Assembly (NCBI GenBank): GCA_045130275.1
Contig: JBGUPL010000067.1
Coordinates: 1 to 35,895 of the forward strand
Reading direction: 5' to 3'
Source: F23-D06 sp045130275
GTDB lineage: Bacteria > Bacteroidota > Bacteroidia > Bacteroidales > WCHB1-69
Length of the DNA stretch: 35,895 bases
A program made the translations under genes and the position numbers. The notes below the pieces were generated by a model. It had not been told where the DNA came from and made no database searches. It worked only from the letters and a program-made list of their open reading frames with translations. Positions 15,091-23,254 of this stretch are shown here, one piece after another (within the stretch, counting starts at the first letter, position 1; every line of letters starts with the position of its first letter).

Positions 15091-15160
15091 GCGGTGTTCT
15101 CCCGAAAGGGTTTACGCCCCGCCTCTGGAAGACTACTTGAAGTCTTCCAGTTGTATTTTA
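15091..15160 (+). ncRNA. Candidate small RNA antisense to the MuF-toxin 3' end
   Basis: Directly after the promoter at 15078-15089 the plus strand folds as GCGG (15091-15094) paired with CCGC (15119-15122), enclosing CCC-GAAA-GGG, a GNRA-capped hairpin (15101-15110). A perfect 10-bp hairpin follows (CTGGAAGACT / AGTCTTCCAG, 15125-15150) with the T-rich tail TTGTATTTT. The whole unit is about 70 nt. Its 3' hairpin covers the stop codon of the MuF-toxin gene on the other strand. It could regulate toxin translation or stability. Confidence 0.5.
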
Positions 15161-16392
15161 AATCTACTTGAAAGCATCTCTTCCCTTTCGTATGTAACAT
15201 CCGCACCATTCCGCACAAGGGTTACTGAGGTGATGTTTTCACTTCTTTTAATCCTATCACTGATTGCATCTCTCAATTTACCCATTGAAATATCTGATTC
15301 TATAACAATCACTGCAACGGGTGCCTGCTTGTTTGCTTCTCGTAGGGCTTTATCTATGGAGTTAATAGTCGCTGTTCCATTGTTTTTGTATTCCACTTTG
15401 CAACCCAATGTAGCATCGTATGCGTCAGCAGAGGTGGCGCCATTGTTCCGTCCAAGCAGATATATGGTTCGACCATATTTGTTGGCAAAATATTTGGCAG
15501 TGTCTTCGTTGGCTTCCTTTTCGCCACCGCCATGAAGAGAACTTTCCAACACTCTGCCATTGATTGTTTTAACAACATCCCATATTTCTGAATGTTTTCT
15601 TGCATAGTTTTCAATATAATCCTGATTTCTTTTTCCTGAAACCTGCTTGAAGTACGTGCATTCTTGGGTGAAGATTTCGCCTGTTACCGCGGGATTGCCT
15701 TCGAGGCCTTTGGCGTGGATGGTGGCAGGCCGGGTGGCGGCGGCGGGGTCGTCGGTCTCTTCCCAGTCGCACTTGCAGTTCCAGAGGTTGCCCGGTTGGT
15801 TCTCTTGCCAGAAGGGGTCGGTCTTGGGCAGAACCAGTCCGTAGAACGGGATGTGTTCCTCCCTCGGGTTCGCGCTGCGGGAGGGTAGCCACTTCAGGTT
15901 GGGGTACAGTTCGTTGGAGATGGGGTCGGCGTTGAAGTCGTTCCACTGCTTGGCGGTGCGGGCACGGGCGGTGGCGGTGTTGTATTCCGCCGCCTGGTAG
16001 CGGTTGAAGGTGTTCATCATCGCCTTGGCCACCTTCTTGTATTCGTCATCGTCAGTCCACTTCTCCCGCTGCTTTTTCAGCTGCTCGGTGAGGTGCCACG
16101 CCTTGTATGCGGCAAAGCGGGTCACGTTGCTCTGAAGCTGTGCCTGGAGGTCGAAGTATCGGTCACCGTAGTCATCAGAGCGGAACACGCCGCCCACGGC
16201 CTTGCGCAGATTGTCGGAGTAGACCTGATATACTTCAGGATGGATGTTGCCGGCATTGCCATCCATCACGTCCCGGATTACCTTTTCGTAAAGGTCCCGC
16301 TTGGAGAGGTTATAGGCGTAAGGAAACGACAGCAGCGAGACGAGTGCCTCCATGGTGCTGCCGTGGAAGTACAGCTCATCGAGAGCGGCCAA
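15133..16392 (-). CDS. MuF head protein fused to a CdiA-type nuclease toxin domain
   Basis: A 419-residue protein. Residues about 90-215 are a Phage_Mu_F domain (RSANPREEHIPFYGLVLPKT, then PGNLWNCKCDWEE). Residues about 300-419 form a separate domain: YGRTIYLLGRNNGATSADAY, D326, KVEYKNNGTATINSIDKALR with E334 and K336 in an E-x-K arrangement, then ANKQAPVAVIVIE. This pattern fits the PD-(D/E)xK nuclease fold of CdiA C-terminal tRNA nucleases. MuF-linked polymorphic toxins are a known class in temperate phages. The gene follows the portal by 32 bp. Confidence 0.8.
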   Translation of the reverse strand: MAALDELYFHGSTMEALVSLLSFPYAYNLSKRDLYEKVIRDVMDGNAGNIHPEVYQVYSDNLRKAVGGVFRSDDYGDRYFDLQAQLQSNVTRFAAYKAWHLTEQLKKQREKWTDDDEYKKVAKAMMNTFNRYQAAEYNTATARARTAKQWNDFNADPISNELYPNLKWLPSRSANPREEHIPFYGLVLPKTDPFWQENQPGNLWNCKCDWEETDDPAAATRPATIHAKGLEGNPAVTGEIFTQECTYFKQVSGKRNQDYIENYARKHSEIWDVVKTINGRVLESSLHGGGEKEANEDTAKYFANKYGRTIYLLGRNNGATSADAYDATLGCKVEYKNNGTATINSIDKALREANKQAPVAVIVIESDISMGKLRDAISDRIKRSENITSVTLVRNGADVTYEREEMLSSRFKIQLEDFK

Positions 16393-16424
16393 AGCGTTTC
16401 GGACGGACAGGTCGCTGCCTGTCC

Positions 16425-17744
16425 TCAGAAGAAAAAACGTTTCAGGCGGTTGAAGAGGTTGACGGTCTTTTTTGAGGGCTGTCCGTGTGGATCTGCATCC
16501 TTCTTTAATGGGTTTTGCAAGGGCGTTTCAAAGGGGGTGAAACTGTGCGCCATACGCATCTCCTCCTTCAGTTCCTCGTAGTTCTCGGGCTTGGGGATGT
16601 CGAACTCCTCGTAGATGTAGTCGTCGGCCACCGGCACCTTGTCGCTGATGGAGTCAATGACGTTCCATTTTGTTTGCAGCGCAGTCCAGTCTTTGTCGGG
16701 AGACTTGTACCAGATCATGCCGCCCGTTACGTTGAGTCCAAAGCGTTTGAGGATGGCGCGAAACTTGGTGTTGAGGATGGACAGCAGCAGGCGCTGGTCG
16801 CTGAGGGTTTTGGCATCCTCCACCTCCTTGTGTACCTCACCGAGGGAGCGTGCGCCGTTTTCGCCCTGTTCGGTGGTGAGGGTGTTGCCGAGGATGGTCT
16901 TGGAAATGGAAGCGTCGCAGGCGGCAATGAGGCGGTCGTACACCTCGTTGCTGCCGGTGGAGCCGCCGGTCTCATGGATTTTCAGCTCAGTGCTGCGGGG
17001 GTGGATGCTGTAGCCGGCACCGCCCCATTCCTGTAGCCCCTGTTCCAGCTTGGCACGGGTAGCTTCGTCGTAATCGTCGTAGATCATCTCGCGGAACGGC
17101 ATTCCGAACATCTCGGCGAACTGGCTCCAGTCGCCGAAGCCGCCGCGCTTGTAGATGACATACTGTGCTGCTTTCACGAAAATGCCTTTGTCGGCGGGGT
17201 CGCCCGCCCAAAGCATATAGGCGGCCAGCGGATCCTCTTTGAAGAGCCAGTCGCGTGAGGTCATCGACTGTTCACGGCTCACGCACTCGAACCCTTCCTC
17301 CGGATGGACGTGCTTGCGGGGAATGAGGTCAAAATCGACTTTGTAGGATTCCTCGTCGCTGTCGTAGCGGATGTCATTCACCTGAATGAGCGTGTAGCCC
17401 CATGCAATGGAGTTGTGGAGTTCGCGGATCAGCAGGCGCATGTCGGGGGAGTTGAGCAGCTTGGTGATTTCCTCATCCTCCACGCCGTCGCGCACGAACA
17501 CCAGTTCCTTGTTGAGCACCGCGTCCTGGCGTTTGCCCCATGTAGCTTCAATCTGCCCGTCGAGCAGGATGTCCTCATAGAGGTCGTACAGAAGGGTACG
17601 ATTGGGGTTGACAATGTTCTCGAACGCCCGGATGGCGCTTTTCCAGTTTTCAATGTCCTGCGTGTTGTGCGGGGCGTTGTGGATCTGGATGTTTTGTACT
17701 ATGATGTTGTCGGGGGCTTTCCCCTGCTTTCTCTTTACGGCCAT
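16425..17744 (-). CDS. Portal protein (DUF935, Mu gp29-like)
   Basis: A 439-residue protein. Characteristic DUF935 segments include LYDLYEDILLDGQIEATWGK, KRGGFGDWSQFAEMFGMPFR and LTTEQGENGARSLGEVHKEV. It forms the dodecameric ring through which DNA is packaged and ejected. Length fits Mu gp29-like portals, which are slightly longer. It starts two bases before the gp36-like gene stop, in the order gp36, portal, MuF. Confidence 0.93.
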   Translation of the reverse strand: MAVKRKQGKAPDNIIVQNIQIHNAPHNTQDIENWKSAIRAFENIVNPNRTLLYDLYEDILLDGQIEATWGKRQDAVLNKELVFVRDGVEDEEITKLLNSPDMRLLIRELHNSIAWGYTLIQVNDIRYDSDEESYKVDFDLIPRKHVHPEEGFECVSREQSMTSRDWLFKEDPLAAYMLWAGDPADKGIFVKAAQYVIYKRGGFGDWSQFAEMFGMPFREMIYDDYDEATRAKLEQGLQEWGGAGYSIHPRSTELKIHETGGSTGSNEVYDRLIAACDASISKTILGNTLTTEQGENGARSLGEVHKEVEDAKTLSDQRLLLSILNTKFRAILKRFGLNVTGGMIWYKSPDKDWTALQTKWNVIDSISDKVPVADDYIYEEFDIPKPENYEELKEEMRMAHSFTPFETPLQNPLKKDADPHGQPSKKTVNLFNRLKRFFF

Positions 17745-17746
17745 GG

Positions 17747-18160
17747 TTAGAATTGGTTTTTGCGTTTGCGGTTGCCTCCGAAGGAGACGTAGGATGAAGT
17801 GCCGGTGGTCCCGGTAAGACGGGTGAGCCCGTCGATGGAAGCGCGTTCGGACTGCACCTCCTTGAGGAACTTGACGGCATTGTTGTAGGCGGTGACGCGG
17901 TTCTCGGGCATCGACACGGGATTGGCGATGTTGAAGCAGTTGTAGAGGGCAATGTCCCTCACCAACTTCACCACCATAGGCAGACGGTCGTCACCGGTCT
18001 TGGCGTACTCGGCCCGGATGTCGTAGCGGGCGGTGAGGTAGCTTTCCACCTCGGCCTGCGCTTCGGCGATGGCCTGCTGCACGTTGTCGGTATTACGGGT
18101 GACTACGGAGAGTATCTCGCCGCGCACACCCCTTTCGAGGTCTTCTGGTTGCAGGTACAT
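17747..18160 (-). CDS. DUF1320 protein (Mu gp36-like)
   Basis: A 137-residue protein starting MYLQPEDLERGVRGEILSVV, with IAEAQAEVESYLTARYDIRA and VKLVRDIALYNCFNIANP, the core helices of the DUF1320/gp36 group. Related proteins act as head-completion adaptors. It is followed by the portal gene. Confidence 0.88.
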   Translation of the reverse strand: MYLQPEDLERGVRGEILSVVTRNTDNVQQAIAEAQAEVESYLTARYDIRAEYAKTGDDRLPMVVKLVRDIALYNCFNIANPVSMPENRVTAYNNAVKFLKEVQSERASIDGLTRLTGTTGTSSYVSFGGNRKRKNQF

Positions 18161-18165
18161 AACTG

Positions 18166-18408
18166 TTAGTTTTTAGGGTTGGTGTAGTAAAGACAGACTT
18201 TGGTAAGCTCAATATTGTCCTTTAGTCTTGGATGCAGAATGCCCTGGGCGATAAGCAGGTTGATGCGAAAGCGGTCGTACACCCTGATTTTGCTGAAAAC
18301 TTGTATAACGTAATGGCGTTTGCCTGTCAGCTTTTGCATCCTGTCTGCATGACGGATGGCGTTGCGTACCTGAAGATACCGGAAAAATCGTTTGCATAAT
18401 TCAATCAT
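18166..18408 (-). CDS. Small basic protein in the late operon
   Basis: An 80-residue basic protein (MIELCKRFFRYLQVRNAIRH onward) between the large terminase and the gp36-like gene. It is spaced 18 bp after the terminase stop. Similar small proteins occur at this place in other Bacteroidota transposable phages, as far as I recall. The function is unknown. Confidence 0.6.
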   Translation of the reverse strand: MIELCKRFFRYLQVRNAIRHADRMQKLTGKRHYVIQVFSKIRVYDRFRINLLIAQGILHPRLKDNIELTKVCLYYTNPKN

Positions 18409-18426
18409 TTTAATGAAACATTAGGG

Positions 18427-19962
18427 TTAAACACGTCGTTTATTGCGTGGGCGTTTGCCCAGGATTAACTGTTCTGCCGACTGCTGCCGCACCTTCTGCG
18501 AGGCGATGAACACACCGCCCTCCACGCAGTCGGGACCGTCGGCAGGGGCTTTGAGCTGCGGAGATACCAGTATGAACTGTTCCGCCAGCCGTTCCATGTG
18601 GGGATTGCCTTTCTCCGCCTCGTTGAACACCAGACGGCAGTTGCGGTTCAGCGGCTCCAGATTGCCCTCGATACGGCTGAACTTGTCGGGTTTCTTGCGG
18701 GTGTCGGGCACCATGTTGAGCCAATAGCCCTTCTCCTTTCCCTTGACCGCGAAAAGCGGGATGAACACCTGTTCGTAGAAAGGATCCTGCAGGGTGTTGT
18801 TCTCCACATAGTTGTAAAGCTGTGCGCTGGCATTGCCAAAGCTATCGTTGATGTCATAGAACCAGTCCACAAACTCGGCGTTGGTGGCATGATCGAGGCG
18901 GCAGCGCAGGATGTAGTATATGCCGTCAAGCAGGCCGATGGCGCACACGGCCTTCATTGAGTCGGCCTTGTTTTTTGCATTGGATGGCGCAGGGTCGCCG
19001 TAAATGATGATATGGCGGAACCGGTTGACTGCAGGAACCTTGCCCCATGTGAGTTCTTTGAAGATGTCGCCTTCCGACAATGGGTTGTTGTAAAACTCCT
19101 GCTGAATGGCGCGTGTGCTCAGTTTGGCGACAAAGAAATCAATGTCCTCCTCGGTGTTTTTGCTCCATGAGGACTTTCCATTTTTGTCGCGAATGTTCAC
19201 GATGTCGAACTTGTCCGCTACTTTGCCGGCGCGGGCTATGCAACAGTCCTTGGCGATGACGTTGCCGTTGAACAGGATGCGGACATCACCGGACACGGAA
19301 ACGGTGGGAATGAGCGCCTGTTCTATCCAGTCCCACTTCTGTCTGATGCGGTCGGGGTTGCGACACTCTTCGTCGGTGTCAATATCGTCGATGAGGATGA
19401 AGTCGGGGCGTGCGGCCTCGTTACGGGTTCCACGCGGCGACTGCCCGGCACCCAAAGCACGGAACGAGCAACCGCATTTGGCGATGAACTCACCTGTTTC
19501 CCAGTGTCCGGCCACTACTTGGTCGCCATAGTCGTTGATGATGCGAAGGTTTTTTTCCAGCTGCATCATAAACGGGAGAATCAGGCGGCAAGCATTGTCG
19601 TAGCTGTTGGACACCATCAGAAAGTTCCGGATCTTGCCGGTGAGTGCCAGATAGAGCACCTCAAACATGGAACGGGCCGACTTTGCCAGCTCGCGGCTCC
19701 AAGCACGCACCTCGTACCAGCGGCGGTGAGCAAGCAGCCGTTTGGTGGCCGCTATGTGGAACGGCGCGGGTTCGGCGGTACAGTATTTCGGAAAATAGTA
19801 TTTGAACCATTCTTCCGGATTGGCTTCCAGATGGGCGATACGACGTTGCCGCTCTATCTCGCTTTCCGAGCTGTCAACCTCCACATCGGAGATGAACTGG
19901 CTGTAGTATTCCTCCCAGTCCTTCAGCAGCTGTTTGTCGGTTGGTTTTCGCAGTTTGGCCAT
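18427..19962 (-). CDS. Terminase large subunit
   Basis: A 511-residue protein. The ATPase half has a Walker-A-like SRELAKSARSM (residues about 89-99) in place of a classical P-loop, and Walker B PDFILIDDID (about 186-195). The nuclease half starts with IIIYGDPAPSNAKNKADSMK, whose aspartate begins the RNase-H-like metal site. It corresponds to Mu gp28. It drives packaging of the transposed genome through the portal. Confidence 0.92.
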   Translation of the reverse strand: MAKLRKPTDKQLLKDWEEYYSQFISDVEVDSSESEIERQRRIAHLEANPEEWFKYYFPKYCTAEPAPFHIAATKRLLAHRRWYEVRAWSRELAKSARSMFEVLYLALTGKIRNFLMVSNSYDNACRLILPFMMQLEKNLRIINDYGDQVVAGHWETGEFIAKCGCSFRALGAGQSPRGTRNEAARPDFILIDDIDTDEECRNPDRIRQKWDWIEQALIPTVSVSGDVRILFNGNVIAKDCCIARAGKVADKFDIVNIRDKNGKSSWSKNTEEDIDFFVAKLSTRAIQQEFYNNPLSEGDIFKELTWGKVPAVNRFRHIIIYGDPAPSNAKNKADSMKAVCAIGLLDGIYYILRCRLDHATNAEFVDWFYDINDSFGNASAQLYNYVENNTLQDPFYEQVFIPLFAVKGKEKGYWLNMVPDTRKKPDKFSRIEGNLEPLNRNCRLVFNEAEKGNPHMERLAEQFILVSPQLKAPADGPDCVEGGVFIASQKVRQQSAEQLILGKRPRNKRRV

Positions 19963-19964
19963 GG

Positions 19965-20414
19965 TTACAGACAGGATTTGATGTAGGCGTTGAAGAGGCG
20001 TGCCACCTCCTTGCTGGTGTCGAACCCGGAGGTCTTGCGCACGAAGGAGAGAAACTCCTTGCCGGTGGCCATCTTCTCGGCGATGTTGGTTTCCGTTTCA
20101 AGATTCTTGATGGCAGCGGTGATTTTGAGAATGGCATCCGCGTCTTTGGATCCGGCGAAGTCGTTGCCCTCGCCGCGCTCCTCGATAGCGTCGTTGAGTC
20201 TGCGCAGTTGCTTGTACAGCCGCGCCAGCTGCTCTTCCTTTCCAACCAAAAGAGAGGTTTGAAGTTCCTCCCATTTGCCTTCCTTCACCCATTTGCACAC
20301 GGTGACTTTGCTCACGCCCACCTTCTCCGCTATCTCGGCCTGGGTTATACTTGAATCGTTCAAGTATAACTGGCGGGCGTAGTCCTTTTTCTGTTCTCTT
20401 GTCAGATCTGCCAT
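19965..20414 (-). CDS. Terminase small subunit (Mu gp27-like)
   Basis: From the ATG at 20414 the product is 149 residues (MADLTREQKKDYARQLYLND). An N-terminal HTH (ITQAEIAEKVGVSKVTVCKW) of the DUF1804/terminase-small type is followed by helical oligomerisation segments. Upstream in-frame ATGs read through a promoter region and are discounted. It is the first gene of the leftward late operon, two bases before the large subunit. Confidence 0.85.
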   Translation of the reverse strand: MADLTREQKKDYARQLYLNDSSITQAEIAEKVGVSKVTVCKWVKEGKWEELQTSLLVGKEEQLARLYKQLRRLNDAIEERGEGNDFAGSKDADAILKITAAIKNLETETNIAEKMATGKEFLSFVRKTSGFDTSKEVARLFNAYIKSCL

Positions 20415-20436
20415 AATTCGTTCTTGAAAATCACGG

Positions 20437-20444
20437 CAAAAATA
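20437..20444 (-). promoter_or_regulatory. Promoter of the leftward late operon
   Basis: On the minus strand TATTTTTG (followed by CCG) lies 23 bp before the small-terminase ATG, and an upstream TTTG is 23 bp away. It is divergent to the promoter at 20539. Confidence 0.6.
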
Positions 20445-20538
20445 GGAAGCAAATACAATGTAAAATGCAAATGTGATTATCTGATATATGCTTATATTAT
20501 AGATAAATACAAAATAAAAAAGTAAGGAAAACGGGGTG

Positions 20539-20546
20539 TATTTTTG
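20539..20546 (+). promoter_or_regulatory. Promoter of the rightward late operon
   Basis: TGTATTTTTGCCGC contains the -7 box TATTTTTG 22 bp before the ATG at 20569. With the divergent copy at 20437-20444 it frames a 154-bp AT-rich control region for both late operons. Confidence 0.6.
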
Positions 20547-20568
20547 CCGCAGATTTTGAATAAAAGCT

Positions 20569-21681
20569 ATGGCGAAACAGACGAAAAAGGGAAAGGAGAC
20601 GGTAAGTTGCGAGATATACCTGTACGGAATCATCGGCAGGGGTCTCGACATTGACACCAACGACCTGATCCGTGATATTGAGGAGAAACGCAAGGATGGT
20701 GTGCGCTCGTTCACGTTCTATATAAACAGCGACGGTGGCGAGGTGGCACAGGGAAGCACCCTGTTCAACTACCTTGACCGCACGGATGTGGACATCACGT
20801 GGGTGGTGGACGGTATCGCCGCCTCGATGATGGCCGTGCTGATCACCAACCCGAAGCACCATGTGAAGGCCGCCCGCCACGCCAAGTTCATGTACCACCG
20901 CGTGTGTGGCTATGTGTACGGGAACAGTGACGAAACACGCGCCGCCGCCGACATGATGGACAGCTTTGAAAAGACGCTCATCGAGATGACAGCAGCCCGA
21001 ACGGGATTGACTGTTGAGGAAACCCGCAACCGCTGGTTCGACGGCCTTGACCACTGGATGAGCGCGGAAGAGGCGGTGAAGGCGGGACTGTGCGACGAGA
21101 TTGTAAACACAAGCATGAAAATCAAGGAGCTGGAGAGCATTACGGACGCCCGCAGTGCCTTCAACTACTACAATAACCAAATTATTAACCTAAAACAGAA
21201 AAAAATGGATGAAAAAGCAATTGCCACGGCATTGAACATCAGCGAAAACTCCACGGAGGCTGAAATGCTTGACAGTCTGCGCGGCGTTGTGAACGAGAGG
21301 ACCAGCCTCCGTCAACAGCTGCAGGCCGAAAAGGACAAAGTGTCCGGATTGGAAAACAAGCTGAAAGAGTTCGAGAAAGCCAAGGTGAAGAGCCTCATTG
21401 ACTCCGCCATCGCCGACAAACGCATCGGGGAGGATGACAGAGAGGCTTACACCAAACTGGCCGAACAGGACTATGAGAACACCGAGAAGATCCTGAACAG
21501 GATGAAACCGGTGCCGCGAGTAAAGGACAGCCTTCAAACCGGCACGACACCGAAAGAAGAGGCAGACTGGGACTTTGACAAATATCACCGTTCCGGCAGA
21601 CTTGAGAACCTTAAAAAGAATAACCCCGGCCGTTATGCCGAGCTTTACAAGGCAAAGTTCGGATGCGACCCCAAAAACTAA
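20569..21681 (+). CDS. ClpP-type prohead protease with C-terminal scaffold
   Basis: A 370-residue protein. Residues about 12-185 are a ClpP/S14 fold: the nucleophile S86 in VDGIAASMMAVL and the histidine H110 in AKFMYHRVCG, with the SDGGEVAQG turn. Residues about 213-370 are a charged coiled-coil scaffold (MDEKAIATALNISENSTEAE onward). A nested start at 21205 probably yields the scaffold alone, as with I and Z of Mu. It processes scaffold and possibly capsid during head assembly. Confidence 0.9.
   Translation: MAKQTKKGKETVSCEIYLYGIIGRGLDIDTNDLIRDIEEKRKDGVRSFTFYINSDGGEVAQGSTLFNYLDRTDVDITWVVDGIAASMMAVLITNPKHHVKAARHAKFMYHRVCGYVYGNSDETRAAADMMDSFEKTLIEMTAARTGLTVEETRNRWFDGLDHWMSAEEAVKAGLCDEIVNTSMKIKELESITDARSAFNYYNNQIINLKQKKMDEKAIATALNISENSTEAEMLDSLRGVVNERTSLRQQLQAEKDKVSGLENKLKEFEKAKVKSLIDSAIADKRIGEDDREAYTKLAEQDYENTEKILNRMKPVPRVKDSLQTGTTPKEEADWDFDKYHRSGRLENLKKNNPGRYAELYKAKFGCDPKN
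21205..21681 (+). CDS. Nested in-frame scaffold protein (internal start)
   Basis: An ATG at 21205 follows an A-rich leader (aacagaaaaaa), a typical Bacteroidota initiation context. It opens the same frame as the protease at residue 213, giving 158 residues with a coiled coil (TSLRQQLQAEKDKVSGLENK). In Mu and lambda-like phages an internally initiated scaffold shares its C-terminus with the protease. Confidence 0.6.
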   Translation: MDEKAIATALNISENSTEAEMLDSLRGVVNERTSLRQQLQAEKDKVSGLENKLKEFEKAKVKSLIDSAIADKRIGEDDREAYTKLAEQDYENTEKILNRMKPVPRVKDSLQTGTTPKEEADWDFDKYHRSGRLENLKKNNPGRYAELYKAKFGCDPKN

Positions 21682-21686
21682 GCATT

Positions 21687-22079
21687 ATGTTCGTAAACAA
21701 AGAAACCAACGCAAGCTACAATTTCAAGGCCCCCGCCATTGAAAAAGACACTGACAAGAAAGTGGAAGTGGTTTTCCCCACCTCTGAATTTGTCAGCCCG
21801 ACACTCAGATCCAACGCCGCAGAGGTGAAAGTGGAGCGCGACACAACCATCATCGACCTCGGAACGCTTTCTGCCGCTGCCACACTGACCATCACCCCGG
21901 GCAATGACCTGAACATCGGAGCCAAAGTTGTGGTGAAAGCCACCAGCGACGGCACCGCCCGCAACGTGACTGTGAAGAAAGACGCAGACACCACCGTTGA
22001 CACCATCAGCGGAACAGCCAGCACCACCAAGGCGAAACAGTATATGTGGACCGGCACCGCTTGGATCACCATCGGGTAG
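21687..22079 (+). CDS. Probable capsid decoration protein
   Basis: From the ATG at 21687 (MFVNKETNASYNFKAPAIEK), 130 residues. It is beta-rich with small-residue repeats (TTIIDLGTLSAAATLTITPG, GTASTTKAKQYMWTGTAWIT), typical of trimeric head-decoration proteins. The place between protease-scaffold and capsid agrees. The call is from context and composition. Confidence 0.65.
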   Translation: MFVNKETNASYNFKAPAIEKDTDKKVEVVFPTSEFVSPTLRSNAAEVKVERDTTIIDLGTLSAAATLTITPGNDLNIGAKVVVKATSDGTARNVTVKKDADTTVDTISGTASTTKAKQYMWTGTAWITIG

Positions 22080-22126
22080 AGTTGAGAGTTAAGAGTTGAG
22101 AGTTAAAAGTTAAAAGTTTAAGCATT

Positions 22127-23245
22127 ATGAAACGATTGAGTTTTTTTATGAGTTTGTGCGTGGCAGTTTTAGTGTCATGCCTTGTTGGGACGGCAACTAC
22201 GCCTGTCCTCGGCGCAGCCGCTTTCGTGGCCGCCAACTTCGTGCACATTCCCGCCGGTTCCCTGGGAATGGCCGTCACTCCGGAAATCTGGACTGACTAT
22301 ATCGTCGGGAATCTCTTCAAGAACAACGAGTTCCTTTTGCACTCTGTGGATGAGTCGCAGTATGTGATCGGCGGAACCGTGGTCCACATCCCGCAGGCGG
22401 GTTCGCCCAGCGGCGTGAAACGCAACCGAACCTCACTTCCGGCCACCATCACCCGCAGAAGGGATGTTGACATCACCTACGCACTGGATGAGTTCACCAC
22501 TGATCCGCGCTTCATCCCGGAAGCTGACAAGATTGAATTGAGCTACGACAAGATTGACAGCTGTATGACCGAAGATATGATGTATCTCGACCAGCTGACT
22601 GCCGAAGCCATGCTCTACAATTGGCGTCCCACCTATTTCATCAAGGCCACCGGCACCAAACATGCCGACAACACCATCCATGGTTCCAACCTGAGAACTG
22701 GTGTAACAGTGGCGGACTTTGCAAAGGCAAAGACCATCTTCAACAAGTGGGGCATCCCCAAGGCTGACCGTTATGTAATTCTGAACACCGAAATGTACGA
22801 ACAGCTCTGCGCTGACATCCGCAGCTCGCAGAACGAAAACCTGAGCGCAATCTACGACAATGTGACTGGCGAACTCCGCAAATTGGAGGGTTTCACCATC
22901 ATACAGCGTGCCACCACGCTGATGGCATCCAACTCAACGCTTTCAGCGGTGTCAGGCACCAAATACTCCAAATGGACCAGCACCGACCTTACTTACAGTG
23001 TGGAAGACTACGAGGCCATTGAACGCGGTGACAGAGCCGCCGGCACCACTGACTGCTGCTACGGCCTGTTCTGGCACCCCTCTTGTGTGGCCCGTGCTAT
23101 GGGTTCCACGCAGATGTTTGCCAACGAAGGCGATCCCACCTACTATGGCGACATCTACAGCTTCATGCAACGTCTTGGTGGCCGTGCCCGTAGAGCCGAC
23201 GGCAAGGGCGTTTTAGGCATCATTCAGGAATATCACGCATCCTAA
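22127..23245 (+). CDS. Major capsid protein with hydrophobic N-terminus
   Basis: A 372-residue protein. From residue about 48 (MAVTPEIWTDYIVGNLFKNN) it has the HK97-fold phage capsid plan: KADRYVILNTEMYEQLCADI, VTGELRKLEGFTIIQRATTL, then CCYGLFWHPSCVARAMGSTQ. Residues 1-45 are unlike a normal capsid start: MKRLSFFMSLCVAVLVSCLV followed by more hydrophobic sequence resembles a signal peptide. The start at 22127 follows the same TAAGCATT-ATG context as the preceding gene, so it is probably correct; 22268 is a fallback. Capsid identity is strong, and the role of the N-terminus is unknown. Confidence 0.85.
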   Translation: MKRLSFFMSLCVAVLVSCLVGTATTPVLGAAAFVAANFVHIPAGSLGMAVTPEIWTDYIVGNLFKNNEFLLHSVDESQYVIGGTVVHIPQAGSPSGVKRNRTSLPATITRRRDVDITYALDEFTTDPRFIPEADKIELSYDKIDSCMTEDMMYLDQLTAEAMLYNWRPTYFIKATGTKHADNTIHGSNLRTGVTVADFAKAKTIFNKWGIPKADRYVILNTEMYEQLCADIRSSQNENLSAIYDNVTGELRKLEGFTIIQRATTLMASNSTLSAVSGTKYSKWTSTDLTYSVEDYEAIERGDRAAGTTDCCYGLFWHPSCVARAMGSTQMFANEGDPTYYGDIYSFMQRLGGRARRADGKGVLGIIQEYHAS

Positions 23246-23254
23246 TAACCTGCT

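Noticed and set aside
15086..15535. Rightward open frame following the promoter at 15078
   Set aside because: It runs antisense through the toxin domain with serine/leucine-rich shadow composition; the terminator hairpin at 15125-15150 would end the transcript first.
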